From contig JARKNV010000012.1 in NCBI GenBank assembly GCA_029976065.1, forward strand, positions 34,782 to 98,781: a DNA stretch of 64,000 nt, given 5' to 3'. How positions within the stretch are numbered: position 1 is the first letter of the stretch; every line of letters begins with the position of its first letter. The position numbers and the translations under genes were made by a program. Under the pieces are notes generated by a model. That model was not told the DNA's origin and ran no database searches. It was given only the letters and a program-made list of their open reading frames with translations. Source of the DNA: Selenomonadales bacterium (GTDB lineage: Bacteria > Bacillota > Negativicutes > Sporomusales > UBA7701). This document shows, in pieces, positions 36,411 to 45,559 of this stretch.

Positions 36411-36536
36411 AAAACATGGTCAGCGTGGTTGATACCAGGTATTATTACTTGGCCCAAGAAGGAGGCGGGATTGGTCCGCGATTATCCCGGGAGCGCATCG
36501 CTACACTAAATCGGAGCAAGTAAAGGAGTACAGACA

Positions 36537-37232
36537 ATGGAGTTCTTTGGCGCACTATTGGGAATCATGATGGTGAACATCGTGCTTAGCGGGGACAATG
36601 CCGTGGTGATTGCGCTGGCAAGCCGCGCTCTCCCCCCGAAGCAGCAAAAGATGGCCATCCTGTGGGGTAGTGCCGGGGCGATAGGGCTGCGGGTGGTGCT
36701 TACCGTCGTGGCAGTTGTGCTTTTGCATATACCGTACGTACAATTCATCGGCGGCGTGCTGCTTGTCTGGATTGCCGCCAAGCTGCTGCTGGAAAGCGGC
36801 GGCGAGGAGAATATCGCGGCCTCGAGTTCAATATGGAAGGCCGTCAAGACGATCATCATCGCCGATATCATCATGAGCCTGGATAATACGCTGGCAATCG
36901 CCGCGGTTGCCAAGGGCGACTACGTTCTGCTGGCGATCGGCCTGGCGCTGAGCGTGCCGCTGATCATTTTCGGCAGCCAGCTGATCGTGAAGATTATGGA
37001 CAGGTTCCCGGTTATCGTGTACGCCGGGGCCGGCCTTATCGCCTGGACGGCGGGCGAGATGATGCAGGGCGACAGGCTGCTCGCGGCTTACGCCGGGCTG
37101 CTGCCCCACTGGCTGCTGCCGGCGCTGGTTACGGCCGCGGTCATCGCCGCGGGGGTCTGGCACAGCAGGTACCGGAAAGCGCCGGCCGCGCCTGCCGAGG
37201 AGCAGGCGGCCGGCGACGGGCAACTCAACTGA
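36537..37232 (+). CDS. TerC-family integral membrane protein
   Basis: 231 residues and about 7 transmembrane segments. The family signature NIVLSGDNAVVIALASR is near the N-terminus, and a second acidic membrane motif, IIMSLDNTLAIAA, follows in the middle. TerC/YceF/YkoY-type proteins are implicated in metal (often manganese) export or metalation of exported proteins. AAAGGAG precedes ATG 36537. A terminator follows, so it is monocistronic. Confidence 0.88.
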   Translation: MEFFGALLGIMMVNIVLSGDNAVVIALASRALPPKQQKMAILWGSAGAIGLRVVLTVVAVVLLHIPYVQFIGGVLLVWIAAKLLLESGGEENIAASSSIWKAVKTIIIADIIMSLDNTLAIAAVAKGDYVLLAIGLALSVPLIIFGSQLIVKIMDRFPVIVYAGAGLIAWTAGEMMQGDRLLAAYAGLLPHWLLPALVTAAVIAAGVWHSRYRKAPAAPAEEQAAGDGQLN

Positions 37233-37240
37233 ACCGGCTG

Positions 37241-37270
37241 ACCGGGACGCGGACGCGTCCCGGTTTCTTT
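37241..37270 (+). terminator. Terminator after the TerC-family gene
   Basis: ACCGGGACGCG/CGCGTCCCGGT stem (37241-37264) followed by TTCTTTTT. Confidence 0.82.
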
Positions 37271-37392
37271 TTGCGGGCGGGGAAACGCTTGCATTACGGC
37301 TGCGGGCGGGGCTAATAATATAGTCCGCAGGACAGGGAAAGGCGGGCAGGCGGCGAATATATGTAAACATCAGTTTGTTGGAGGGCGAAAAG

Positions 37393-39372
37393 ATGCCGAG
37401 GGCGACGCCGCAGGTGAGAAAATCGATCGCGATTGCCATGTTTCTGCTGCTGGCGGCAGTCGTGGCGCTGGTCGGGCGGATCGCCTGGGTGCAGTTCGTG
37501 GAGGGGCGGCATCTGGCGGAGAAGTCCCGCACGCAACTGCGTGACAGCAAGCTGCTTCAGTCGCCGCGCGGCACGATTTTCGACCGGAGCGGCCGCGAAC
37601 TGGCCATCAGTAGTCTGCGCAAGTCGCTGTACGTTAATCCCCACGAGTTCAACAAGGAACCGGCGGAGCTAGCCGCCAAGCTGGCGCCGATCCTTGAGAT
37701 GAAGATGGAGGCGGTGCGCGACCGGCTGCTGGCGGGCGGGAGCTTCGTGTGGCTGAAGCGGACGCTGGAGCCCGAGGCGGCCCAGAAGGTGGCCGACCTC
37801 ATCAAGGCGGAGAATATCCGCGGCCTTAATTTTATCGAGGAAAGCAAACGCTATTATCCGAACGACAGTCTGGCGGCCCAGGTGCTGGGGTTCGTCGGTA
37901 CCGACGACGTGGGGCTGAGCGGGCTGGAGATGGCGCTGGATAAGACGATCAAGGGCGAGCTTGTGAAGCAGGCGGTGGATACCGACAGCTACGGCATCCC
38001 CATCCTGCGCTCGAGCGTGTTGTTCAAGCCGGTGAAACAGGGCAAGAGCGTCTACCTGACGATCGACAGCGCCATCCAGTTCATCGTCGAGCAGAGCCTC
38101 GACAAGGTGATGGCGCGGACGCAGGCCAAGGCGGCGACGGTCATCATCATGAACCCGCGCACCGGCGAGATTCTGGCGATGGCGTCGCGGCCGGGGTTCG
38201 ACCCCAACCGTTTTTACCGCTACGGGGCGGCGGAGTGGAAAAACCGCGCCGTTTCCGTCATCTACGAACCAGGCTCGACATTCAAATCGGTGGTGGCGGC
38301 CGCCGCCCTGCAGGAGAAGGCGGTCGGAGGGAACGAGCGGTTTTTCGACAGCGGCTATATCGAGGTGTCGGGCCGGCGGATCAAGAACTGGAGCGGCGAC
38401 AGCTACGGTTCGGTTACGTTCGCCGATGCGATCAAGAATTCGATCAACACCACTTTCGCCCAGCTCGGCCTGCGGCTGGGCGCCGAACGGCTGAATAACT
38501 ACGCGCGCGCGTTCGGGTTCGGGCAGTCTACCGATATCGAGCTGCCCGGCGAGGAAGAAGGGCTGTTGTTCAAGACCAAGGATATGCGCGATTCGGATAT
38601 CGCCACGATGGCCATCGGCCAGAGCATTGCGGTGACGCCGCTGCAGCTGCTGACGGCGGTGTCGGCGATCGCCAACGAAGGCGTATTGCTGAAGCCTTAC
38701 ATAGTCAAGGAGATATACAACGCCGACGGTTCACTGGCATCGGCTACGCCCACCCAGCGGGTGCGGCAGGTGGTCAGTCCGGAAACCGCCAGGCTGCTGG
38801 CCGGCATGATGGAAAGGGTCATCAGCGAAGGTGGCGGCAAGCGGGCGACGGTGAAGGGTTACCGCTTCGCCGGCAAGACGGGTACGGCCGAACGGCTTAA
38901 GGAGAGCGGCAACGGCTACGAAGCCGGCCGCTATATCGCGTCGTTCGTCGGCTTCGGACCGGTGGAGGATCCGCAGGTGGCGGCGCTGGTCGTCATCGAC
39001 GACCCAGTGGGGGCTTACTACGGCGGCGAAATCGCGGCCCCGGTGTTCGGGGAGATCATGAATCAGGTGATGCGTTACCTGACCATCCGCCCGCAGAACG
39101 CCGCCGAGCTGGCCAACCTGCCGACAGCGCGGCCGCCGGCCGCGACCCAGGAGCCCCGGCAGGCGGTGGCGCCGGTGGTGAAGCCGGGGCCGGGCAAGGT
39201 AGCGGTGCCGAGCGTCCTCGGGCGCAGTATGCGCGACGCGGGGGAGATCCTCGCCGGAGCGGGGCTGGTGTTCGTGCCGGCCGGCAGCGGCGTGGCCGTG
39301 AGGCAGTCGGTGCTTCCCAACAGCATCGTTAGCCCCGGCACGGAAGTGACCGTTTATTTCGAGCCAAGATAG
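37393..39372 (+). CDS. Class B penicillin-binding protein with PASTA domain (SpoVD/FtsI-like)
   Basis: 659 residues from ATG 37393 (GGAGGG at 37378-37383). It has one N-terminal transmembrane helix (residues 10-32), a dimerisation domain beginning at SPRGTIFDRSGRELA, and a transpeptidase domain with Ser295-x-x-Lys298 (GSTFK), SIN at 350-352 and KTG at 495-497. A C-terminal PASTA domain spans about residues 590-659 (VPSVLGRSMRDAGEIL). It crosslinks peptidoglycan. The single PASTA domain resembles sporulation-specific SpoVD, but no division or cell-wall cluster surrounds it, so FtsI and SpoVD cannot be separated. Confidence 0.88.
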   Translation: MPRATPQVRKSIAIAMFLLLAAVVALVGRIAWVQFVEGRHLAEKSRTQLRDSKLLQSPRGTIFDRSGRELAISSLRKSLYVNPHEFNKEPAELAAKLAPILEMKMEAVRDRLLAGGSFVWLKRTLEPEAAQKVADLIKAENIRGLNFIEESKRYYPNDSLAAQVLGFVGTDDVGLSGLEMALDKTIKGELVKQAVDTDSYGIPILRSSVLFKPVKQGKSVYLTIDSAIQFIVEQSLDKVMARTQAKAATVIIMNPRTGEILAMASRPGFDPNRFYRYGAAEWKNRAVSVIYEPGSTFKSVVAAAALQEKAVGGNERFFDSGYIEVSGRRIKNWSGDSYGSVTFADAIKNSINTTFAQLGLRLGAERLNNYARAFGFGQSTDIELPGEEEGLLFKTKDMRDSDIATMAIGQSIAVTPLQLLTAVSAIANEGVLLKPYIVKEIYNADGSLASATPTQRVRQVVSPETARLLAGMMERVISEGGGKRATVKGYRFAGKTGTAERLKESGNGYEAGRYIASFVGFGPVEDPQVAALVVIDDPVGAYYGGEIAAPVFGEIMNQVMRYLTIRPQNAAELANLPTARPPAATQEPRQAVAPVVKPGPGKVAVPSVLGRSMRDAGEILAGAGLVFVPAGSGVAVRQSVLPNSIVSPGTEVTVYFEPR

Positions 39373-39383
39373 GGGGTGGCCGC

Positions 39384-41108
39384 ATGGCCGACAAGCAGGA
39401 ACTGGCGCGGCTGTTCGCCGAGATTGCCGTGCTGCTGGAGCTGAAGGGGGAGAACCCTTTCAAGATCCGGGCGTACGAAACGGCGGCGCGCATTTTGGAG
39501 GAACTCGACGGCGATCTGGCGGAGTTCGTGGCCAGCGGCCGGGTGGATGCGACCAAGGGCATCGGCGAGGCTCTAGCCCTCAAGATCCGCGAGTTTCTGG
39601 CCACCGGACGGCTGAAATATTACGACGACATGAAGGCGGCGGTGCCGCCGGTGCTGTTCGAGCTGGTGAAGATACCCGGGCTGGGACCGAAGAAGGCGCT
39701 GCAGCTCCATGAAAAGCTGGGCATCAATTCGGTCGGCGAGCTGGAATACGCCTGCCGCGAGAATCGCCTGGCGACGCTGCCGGGCTTCGGCGCCAAGACC
39801 CAGGAGCGGATCCTCCAGGGCATCGACTATGTGAAGCGGTACCAGGGACAGTTCCTGCTGGCCGACGTCTGGCCGCTGGCGGAGAAGATCGCCGCCTGGC
39901 TGGAGGCCCAGCCCGGAGTGGACGCCGCCGCGGTGGCCGGCAGCATCCGCCGCCGCAAGGAAACGGTGAAGGATATCGATGTCGTCGTGGCGGCGGCCGA
40001 GCCGGAGAAAGCGACGGCGCTGGCCGGCGCGCTGCCGGGAGTGGAGACGGTGCTCGGCCAGGGTCCTACGAAGGCGAGCGTGAAGCTCGTGACCGGCATG
40101 AACCTTGATATCCGCGCGGTGCGGCCGGAGGAGTTTGCCGCCGCTCTTCACCATTTTACCGGCAGCAAGGAGCACCATGTCGGCCTGCGCGGCTTGGCCA
40201 AGGACAAGAACCTGAAGATCAACGAATACGGACTCGAAACGGCGACTGGGGAACGGCTGGCGATCGCCGACGAAACGGCCCTGTACCGGACGCTGGGGCT
40301 CAACTACATCGAGCCGGAGCTGCGGGAGGGCCTGGGCGAGATCGAAGCCGCCGCCGGCGGCGAGCTGCCTGCTTTGGTTGCCCCGGCAGATATCCGCGGC
40401 GTTTTCCATATGCACACCACCTTTTCCGACGGCAGCGCAACGCCGGCGGAGATGGCGGCCGCGGCCCGCGAGCGGGGCTGGGGGTATCTGGGGGTGACGG
40501 ACCACAGCCGCACGGCGGTGTACGCCCGCGGCCTGCGGCTGGAGACGGTGGACGAGCAGCGCCGCGAGATCGAGCGCCTTAACGCCGCCAACCCCGGCTT
40601 CCGGATCATGGCGGGCATCGAGTGCGATATTTTGCCGGACGGCACGCTCGATTATCCCGATGAGGTGTTGGCCGGGTTCGATTTCGTGATCGCCTCCGTC
40701 CATTCGGCCTTCCGCCAGAGCGAGGCCGATATGACGCGGCGGATAATCACGGCGATGGAGAACCGCTATGTGGGCGTTCTCGGCCACCCGACCGGGCGGA
40801 TCCTGCTGGCCAGGGACGGGTACGCCGTCGATCTGGCGGCGGTCATCGCCGCCGCGGCGGCCACGGGGACGGTGATTGAGATCAACGCCAGCCCCTACCG
40901 GCTTGATCTCGACTGGCGGTGGTGCCGCCGGGCGAAGGAGGCGGGGGTGCTGCTGGCGGTCGACCCCGACGCCCACGCGCCGGCGGAGCTGGATTATGTG
41001 GCGTATGGCGTGGCCGTGGCCCGCAAGGGATGGCTGACGGCCGCCGATATCGTGAACACGCGGCCGGCGGCCGAGGCGCTGGCCCTGCTGTGCAGGAAAA
41101 GGAACTAG
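39384..41108 (+). CDS. polX: DNA polymerase X family protein with PHP domain (PolX)
   Basis: 574 residues. The N-terminal helix-hairpin-helix region includes IPGLGPKKALQLHEKLG and LPGFGAKTQERIL. The family-X nucleotidyltransferase palm contains VAGSIRRRKETVKDIDVVV, with two catalytic aspartates in DID. The C-terminal PHP domain (from about residue 335) has FHMHTTFSDGS and metal-binding histidines, giving 3'-5' exonuclease activity in bacterial PolX. It has a probable role in base-excision and gap repair. It starts 11 bp after the PBP gene. Confidence 0.93.
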   Translation: MADKQELARLFAEIAVLLELKGENPFKIRAYETAARILEELDGDLAEFVASGRVDATKGIGEALALKIREFLATGRLKYYDDMKAAVPPVLFELVKIPGLGPKKALQLHEKLGINSVGELEYACRENRLATLPGFGAKTQERILQGIDYVKRYQGQFLLADVWPLAEKIAAWLEAQPGVDAAAVAGSIRRRKETVKDIDVVVAAAEPEKATALAGALPGVETVLGQGPTKASVKLVTGMNLDIRAVRPEEFAAALHHFTGSKEHHVGLRGLAKDKNLKINEYGLETATGERLAIADETALYRTLGLNYIEPELREGLGEIEAAAGGELPALVAPADIRGVFHMHTTFSDGSATPAEMAAAARERGWGYLGVTDHSRTAVYARGLRLETVDEQRREIERLNAANPGFRIMAGIECDILPDGTLDYPDEVLAGFDFVIASVHSAFRQSEADMTRRIITAMENRYVGVLGHPTGRILLARDGYAVDLAAVIAAAAATGTVIEINASPYRLDLDWRWCRRAKEAGVLLAVDPDAHAPAELDYVAYGVAVARKGWLTAADIVNTRPAAEALALLCRKRN

Positions 41109-41118
41109 GACAGATGCG

Positions 41119-41144
41119 AAGCACCGCCGGCCGGCGGTGCTTTC
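41119..41144 (+). terminator. Terminator after polX
   Basis: AAGCACCGCCGG/CCGGCGGTGCTT palindrome (41119-41142), ending in TTTC. The T-tract is short, so it may be leaky into the hydrogenase maturation genes. Confidence 0.55.
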
Positions 41145-41198
41145 GAGAGTGGCCGGCGACGAGTATTTCCCGGAAATACCGGGTAGGCGGAGGCGAAA

Positions 41199-41663
41199 AT
41201 GGCGCGGACGGTTATTGTCGGCTTCGGAAATTTGCTGATGGGCGACGACGCGGTCGGGATACACGTGGTGCGCGAACTGGCGGCTCGCGGCCTGCCTCCC
41301 GGGGTGGAGGCGGTGGACGGCGGCGTGGCGTCGCTGGAGGTTCTGGGCTCGCTGCTCGATGCCGCGCGGATAATCATCGTCGACGCCCTGGCGGGCGGCG
41401 GCGAGCCGGGGGCAATCTACCGGCTCACGCCGGCCGAGCTCGGCTCCGTGCCGACGGAGCATGGGTTTTCGCTGCATGAGTTTTCTTTGCCGCAGGCGCT
41501 CGCGCTGTTGTCGCTGACCGCCAAGCTGCCGCCGATCGTGATTTTCGGGGTGGAGCCGGCGGCAATGGAGGACGGGCTGGAGCTGTCGCCGCCTGCCGCC
41601 GCCGCGGCCGGGCGGGTGGCGGCGCTGATTGCCGCGGAAGTGGGAGCGGGCGCCGATGCATGA
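41199..41663 (+). CDS. Hydrogenase maturation protease (HyaD/HycI family)
   Basis: 154 residues. VGFGNLLMGDDAVGIHVV is the family signature, with an acidic nickel-sensing residue. It removes the C-terminal tail of the [NiFe]-hydrogenase large subunit once the metal site is loaded. It is coupled to hypA by an 8-bp overlap. The hydrogenase structural genes are not in this window. Confidence 0.9.
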   Translation: MARTVIVGFGNLLMGDDAVGIHVVRELAARGLPPGVEAVDGGVASLEVLGSLLDAARIIIVDALAGGGEPGAIYRLTPAELGSVPTEHGFSLHEFSLPQALALLSLTAKLPPIVIFGVEPAAMEDGLELSPPAAAAAGRVAALIAAEVGAGADA

Positions 41664-41997
41664 GATGGCTATCGCCCAGGGGGTCCTGGATATCGTGCTG
41701 GCGGCCGCGGCCGAAAATGACGCCGCCGCCGTAACCCGCATCAAGCTGCAGGTCGGGGAAATGACCGAGGTCGAGCCGGCGGCGCTGACCTTCTGCTTCA
41801 CGGCGCTGGCGGCGGGAACGGCGGCCGCGGCCGCCGAGCTCGCCATCGAGGTGCTGCCGCTCGTCGGGCGCTGCCGGGACTGCGGCCGCGAGTTCCGGGT
41901 GGAACGGTTCCGCTTCCTGTGCCCGGGGTGCGGGTCGGCGGGGGTGGAGATAATTTCCGGGCGGGAACTGAAGGTGGAGCATCTGGAGGTGGAATAG
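41656..41997 (+). CDS. hypA: Hydrogenase nickel insertion protein HypA
   Basis: 113 residues from ATG 41656. The invariant nickel-binding N-terminus MHE is present, and the zinc ribbon CRDC...CPGC (about residues 73-93) is intact. It delivers nickel with HypB to the hydrogenase large subunit. It overlaps the protease gene at the 5' end and hypB by 1 bp at the 3' end. Confidence 0.94.
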   Translation: MHEMAIAQGVLDIVLAAAAENDAAAVTRIKLQVGEMTEVEPAALTFCFTALAAGTAAAAAELAIEVLPLVGRCRDCGREFRVERFRFLCPGCGSAGVEIISGRELKVEHLEVE

Positions 41998-42674
41998 TGG
42001 AAATCAAAGTTATGGCCAACATCCTCGACAAGAACGACCGGCTGGCCGCCGAGGTGAACGCGCTGCTGTCGGACCGCGGCATCTTCGTGCTCAACCTGCT
42101 GGGTTCGCCCGGCTCGGGGAAGACGGCGCTCCTGGAGCGGACGATCGCCGCCCTGAGGGATGAGCTCCGCCTGGCGGTCATCGAGGGGGACCTGTTCACC
42201 GACAAGGACGCCGCGCGCATCGCCCGCCAGGGGGTGCCGGTGGTGCAGATCAACACCGGCGGCGGCTGCCATCTCGACGCCAATATGGTCAAGGGCGTCC
42301 TGGGCAGCCTCGACCTGGCGCGCCTCGACCTGCTGATAATCGAGAATGTCGGCAACCTCGTCTGTCCGGCCGAGTTCAATATCGGCGAGGATGCGAAGGC
42401 CACCGTCCTCAGCATTACCGAGGGCGAGGACAAGCCGCTCAAATACCCGCTGGTCTTCAAGCAGGCCAGCGCCGTGGTGCTGAACAAAATCGACCTGCTG
42501 CCTTACACCAGTTTCGATCTGGCCGCCGCCACCGAGGATATCGCCAGCATCAACCCAGGGATAGTGCTGATTACGGCGTCGTGCCGCACCGGCGAGGGGC
42601 TGGAAGGCTGGTACGGGTGGCTGCAGGACCGGGTGGCGGCCAAAAAGAACGCCAAGGGCGGGAAGGGGCAATAA
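41997..42674 (+). CDS. hypB: Hydrogenase nickel incorporation GTPase HypB
   Basis: 225 residues from GTG 41997. P-loop GSPGSGKTALLE, then INTGGGCHLDANMV with a nickel-binding Cys-His, IENVGNLVCP and the NKID guanine motif. The His-rich N-terminus found in some HypB proteins is absent, so it has little nickel-storage capacity. It acts with HypA. hypC, hypD, hypE and hypF are not nearby. Confidence 0.94.
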   Translation: MEIKVMANILDKNDRLAAEVNALLSDRGIFVLNLLGSPGSGKTALLERTIAALRDELRLAVIEGDLFTDKDAARIARQGVPVVQINTGGGCHLDANMVKGVLGSLDLARLDLLIIENVGNLVCPAEFNIGEDAKATVLSITEGEDKPLKYPLVFKQASAVVLNKIDLLPYTSFDLAAATEDIASINPGIVLITASCRTGEGLEGWYGWLQDRVAAKKNAKGGKGQ

Positions 42675-42675
42675 T

Positions 42676-43845
42676 ATGCTGGCGATAACGGGAGGCACGG
42701 TGCTGACGATGGCCGGCCCGGCCCTGCGGGGCGGAACGGTGCTGATCGACGGCGGAAAGATCGTCGCCGCCGGCGAGCGGCTGGCGGTGCCGGCGGCAGC
42801 GACGGTGATCGACGCGGCCGGCAAGTTCGTGACGCCGGGGCTGATCGATGCCCATACCCATCTGGGCGTATACACCGAAGCGTATGCCTGGGCGGGCGAG
42901 GAAGTCAACGAAACAAGCAAGCCGACAACGCCGGAGATGGACGTGATCGACGCCATAAACCCCGACGACGCCGGCTTGGCCGACGCCGTGGCCGGAGGGG
43001 TGACGACGGTCATGGTGGCCCCCGGGAGCGCCAATCCGGTGGGCGGCCAGTGCAGCGTCATCAAGACCCGCCGCCGCGCGGCGGTGGAGGAGATGGTGCT
43101 CAAGCGCCACGCCGGCCTCAAGATCGCTTTCGGGGAGAACCCCCGCCGCGTTTACGGCGAGCAGAAGAAGGCCCCCGTCACGCGGATGGCGACCGCCGCC
43201 CTCGTGCGGGAGACGCTGCTGAAAGCGCAGGATTACCTGGCCCGCGCCGGGGAGAAGGACTGGAAGTTCGACCTCGGTCTGGAGGCGGCCGCCCGGGTGC
43301 TGCGGGGCGAGATGCCTCTCCGGGCCCACGCCCACCGGGCGGACGACATCGTCACCGCGCTGCGAATCGCGGCCGAGTTCGGCGTGGATGTGATCGTCGA
43401 GCACGCCACCGAGGGGCATAATATCGCCGAGTTGCTCGCCGGACGGCAGGCGAAGCTGGTGGTGGGGCCCAATCTGACCACCCGCAGCAAGCTTGAGCTT
43501 AAGGACCGTAGCTTCGCCGCGCCGGCCGTGCTGGCCGCCCACGGCGTAAAGTTCGCGCTGATGAGCGACCACCCGGTGCTGCCGTCCGCCTTTCTGCCTG
43601 TTTACGCCGGACTGGCGGTGCGGTTCGGCCTGCCGGAGGAGCAGGCGCTGCGGGCGATAACGGCCGAAGCGGCCGCCCTTCTCGGGGTCGGCAACCGGGT
43701 GGGCAGCATCGCCGCCGGCCTGGACGCCGACGTGGTCGTGTGGGACGGGCCGCCGCTGGCGGTCACATCCCGGCCGCTGCTGGTGATCCTCGACGGGGCG
43801 GTCGGTGAAGTCGATGCCACCCAGACAATTGCCGCCTGGCGCTAA
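42676..43845 (+). CDS. Amidohydrolase family protein (imidazolonepropionase-like)
   Basis: 389 residues. N-terminal composite beta-domain, then PGLIDAHTHLGVY with the metal-binding HxH, later RAHAHRADD, VEHATEGHN and SDHPVLPS supplying further metal ligands, and GSIAAGLDADVVVWDGPP typical of the family C-terminus. It hydrolyses a cyclic amide or similar bond; the substrate is unknown. It begins 1 bp after hypB, so it is probably co-transcribed with it. Confidence 0.85.
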   Translation: MLAITGGTVLTMAGPALRGGTVLIDGGKIVAAGERLAVPAAATVIDAAGKFVTPGLIDAHTHLGVYTEAYAWAGEEVNETSKPTTPEMDVIDAINPDDAGLADAVAGGVTTVMVAPGSANPVGGQCSVIKTRRRAAVEEMVLKRHAGLKIAFGENPRRVYGEQKKAPVTRMATAALVRETLLKAQDYLARAGEKDWKFDLGLEAAARVLRGEMPLRAHAHRADDIVTALRIAAEFGVDVIVEHATEGHNIAELLAGRQAKLVVGPNLTTRSKLELKDRSFAAPAVLAAHGVKFALMSDHPVLPSAFLPVYAGLAVRFGLPEEQALRAITAEAAALLGVGNRVGSIAAGLDADVVVWDGPPLAVTSRPLLVILDGAVGEVDATQTIAAWR

Positions 43846-43860
43846 CCACACAACGGAAAC

Positions 43861-43890
43861 GACCCGCAGCCTTTATGGCCGCGGGTCTTC
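43861..43890 (+). terminator. Probable terminator after the amidohydrolase gene
   Basis: GACCCGC...GCGGGTC stem with inner AGCC/GGC(C) pairing (43861-43887), followed by TTCTC. The T-tract is weak. Confidence 0.5.
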
Positions 43891-43921
43891 TCACGTTTTC
43901 CGGCAACATAAGGCACCAGCA

Positions 43922-43939
43922 TGGAAGCTAAAGATTCCA
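43922..43939 (+). promoter_or_regulatory. Possible enhancer-binding site for the sigma-54 promoter
   Basis: Inverted repeat TGGAA-N8-TTCCA centred about 95 bp upstream of the predicted transcription start of ald, a normal location for a sigma-54 activator site. It is a single short repeat, so this is tentative. Confidence 0.35.
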
Positions 43940-44000
43940 AAAATGTAAACGGTGGTTTCCGAATAAAAGCGAACAGCTTGGTTTTTCTGGCTTTTGTCAC

Positions 44001-44016
44001 TGGCACGATTATTGCA
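44001..44016 (+). promoter_or_regulatory. Sigma-54 promoter of ald
   Basis: TGGCAC-N5-TTGCA (TGGCAC at 44001-44006, TTGCA at 44012-44016) matches the -24/-12 consensus exactly. Transcription should start near 44027, 39 bp before the ald start codon. Confidence 0.85.
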
Positions 44017-44065
44017 TTACTTGCGTGTGTTACACACATAATCAGGGTAACGGGAGGAATGAGCG

Positions 44066-45184
44066 ATGATTATCGGGGTAGCCAAGGAAATTAAGAATAA
44101 TGAGAACCGGGTGGCGCTCACCCCTGCGGGCACGGCGACGCTCAAGGCGGCCGGCCATGAGGTGCTGGTGGAGGCCGGCGCGGGACTGGGCAGCGGCATC
44201 AGCGATGCGGCTTACGAAAAGGCCGGCGCCCGGATTATCGCCGATAAGCGGCGGCTGTTCGCCGACGCCGAAATGATCATGAAGGTCAAGGAGCCGCTGG
44301 CGGCGGAATACGATCTTTTCCATGCCGGCCAGATTCTTTTCACGTACCTGCATCTGGCGCCCGAGCCGGCGTTGACGAAAGCGCTCCTCGACAAAAAGGT
44401 AGTCGGGATTGCGTACGAAACGATCGAGGGGCACAATCGGTCGCTGCCGCTGCTTACGCCGATGAGCGAGGTGGCCGGCAGGATGTCGGTGCAGATCGGT
44501 GCCCAGTTCCTTGAAAAGCAGGAGGGCGGCAAGGGCATCCTCCTCGGCGGCGTGCCGGGGGTCGAGCCTGCCCAGGTTGTCATCGTCGGCGGCGGCACCG
44601 TCGGTACCAACGCCGCCAAGATCGCGGTGGGCATGGGAGCAAGGGTCACGGTGATCGACCGGTCGACCGAGCGGCTCAACTATCTCGACGACCTGTTCAG
44701 CGGCCGCGTGGTGACGATTATGTCCAACAGCTACAATATCGCCTGCTGGGCCCGCAAGGCCGACCTGCTCGTCGGCGCCGTGCTGCTGCCGGGCGCCAAG
44801 GCTCCCAAGCTGGTCACCGAGGAAATGGTGAAAACGATGGAGCCGGGTTCGGTGATCGTCGACGTCGCGATCGACCAGGGCGGTTCGGTGGAGACCATCG
44901 ACCGGGTCACCACCCACAGCGAGCCTACGTATGTCAAACACGGCGTGGTCCACTACGCGGTGGCGAACATGCCGGGGGCGGTGGCCCGCACGTCCACGTT
45001 CGCGCTGACCAACGCGACGATCGAATACGCGCTGCAGATCGCGAACAAAGGCTGGCGGCAGGCTATTGCCGATAACGCCGGCCTGGCGAAGGGCGTCAAC
45101 GTCGTCGACGGCAAGGTGACCTACAAGGCGGTGGCGGACGCGCTCGGCCTGCAGTACACGCCGCTGGCAGAAGCCCTCGGGTAG
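44066..45184 (+). CDS. ald: Alanine dehydrogenase
   Basis: 372 residues. The start [20 protein letters not shown] and the NAD-binding [18 protein letters not shown] are diagnostic, as are [20 protein letters not shown] and [16 protein letters not shown]. It interconverts alanine with pyruvate and ammonia using NAD. GGGAGG precedes ATG 44066. The sigma-54 promoter implies control by a specific enhancer-binding activator, plausibly responding to alanine, pyruvate or nitrogen status. Confidence 0.96.
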   Translation: MIIGVAKEIKNNENRVALTPAGTATLKAAGHEVLVEAGAGLGSGISDAAYEKAGARIIADKRRLFADAEMIMKVKEPLAAEYDLFHAGQILFTYLHLAPEPALTKALLDKKVVGIAYETIEGHNRSLPLLTPMSEVAGRMSVQIGAQFLEKQEGGKGILLGGVPGVEPAQVVIVGGGTVGTNAAKIAVGMGARVTVIDRSTERLNYLDDLFSGRVVTIMSNSYNIACWARKADLLVGAVLLPGAKAPKLVTEEMVKTMEPGSVIVDVAIDQGGSVETIDRVTTHSEPTYVKHGVVHYAVANMPGAVARTSTFALTNATIEYALQIANKGWRQAIADNAGLAKGVNVVDGKVTYKAVADALGLQYTPLAEALG

Positions 45185-45201
45185 GCAACACGGTTTAGGC
45201 C

Positions 45202-45424
45202 GATCAGAAGCCCCCAGATGCAAGGCGTACCGGATAAGCCGACACACAACGCTTCAGCGTTGATGTGATCGCTTATACCCGAAGGGGTGCAAGCGCGCCG
45301 CGCCGCGTACCCGAAAAGTACGCAAGCAAGCGCTTCGAGGAACAAGTGCGCAAGTTCTTGGCGCGAAGCGCCTAGAACTGCGGCCTGCCCCTTGCGGGTA
45401 CGCCGCAGATGGGGGCTTATCATC
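45202..45424. repeat. Long palindromic intergenic repeat element, copy 1
   Basis: A ~220-bp element with imperfect inverted ends: the AAGCCCCCAGATGCAAGGCGTACC region near 45208 pairs with GGTACGCCGCAGATGGGGGCTT near 45397-45419. It holds an inner hairpin GCGTACCCGAAAAGTACGC. It shares CAGATRCAAGGCGYACCG and the GTAC-containing hairpin with the element at 52887-53002. No ORF lies inside. It resembles a non-coding dispersed repeat such as a REP or MITE family. Confidence 0.6.
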
Positions 45425-45430
45425 GGCCGT

Positions 45431-45462
45431 AAAGGGGTGGTGAATTTTCACCACCCCTTTAC
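45431..45462 (+). terminator. Intrinsic terminator downstream of ald and the repeat
   Basis: AAAGGGGTGGTG/CACCACCCCTTT (12 bp, loop AATTTT) at 45431-45460. Confidence 0.75.
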
Positions 45463-45559
45463 AATTCCTAGTAGGAAAAATGCCGGCTATTGTCGAATAA
45501 TACCAGATACAGCGCTCGTTATGTATAATAACGTCGACGGTGACTGAAGGAGTGGGGAC

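Noticed and set aside
36417..36536. yybP-ykoY manganese riboswitch before the TerC-family gene
   Set aside because: The leader lacks the conserved loop sequences (GGGGAGUA and GAUGAGAC-type segments) and is rather short.
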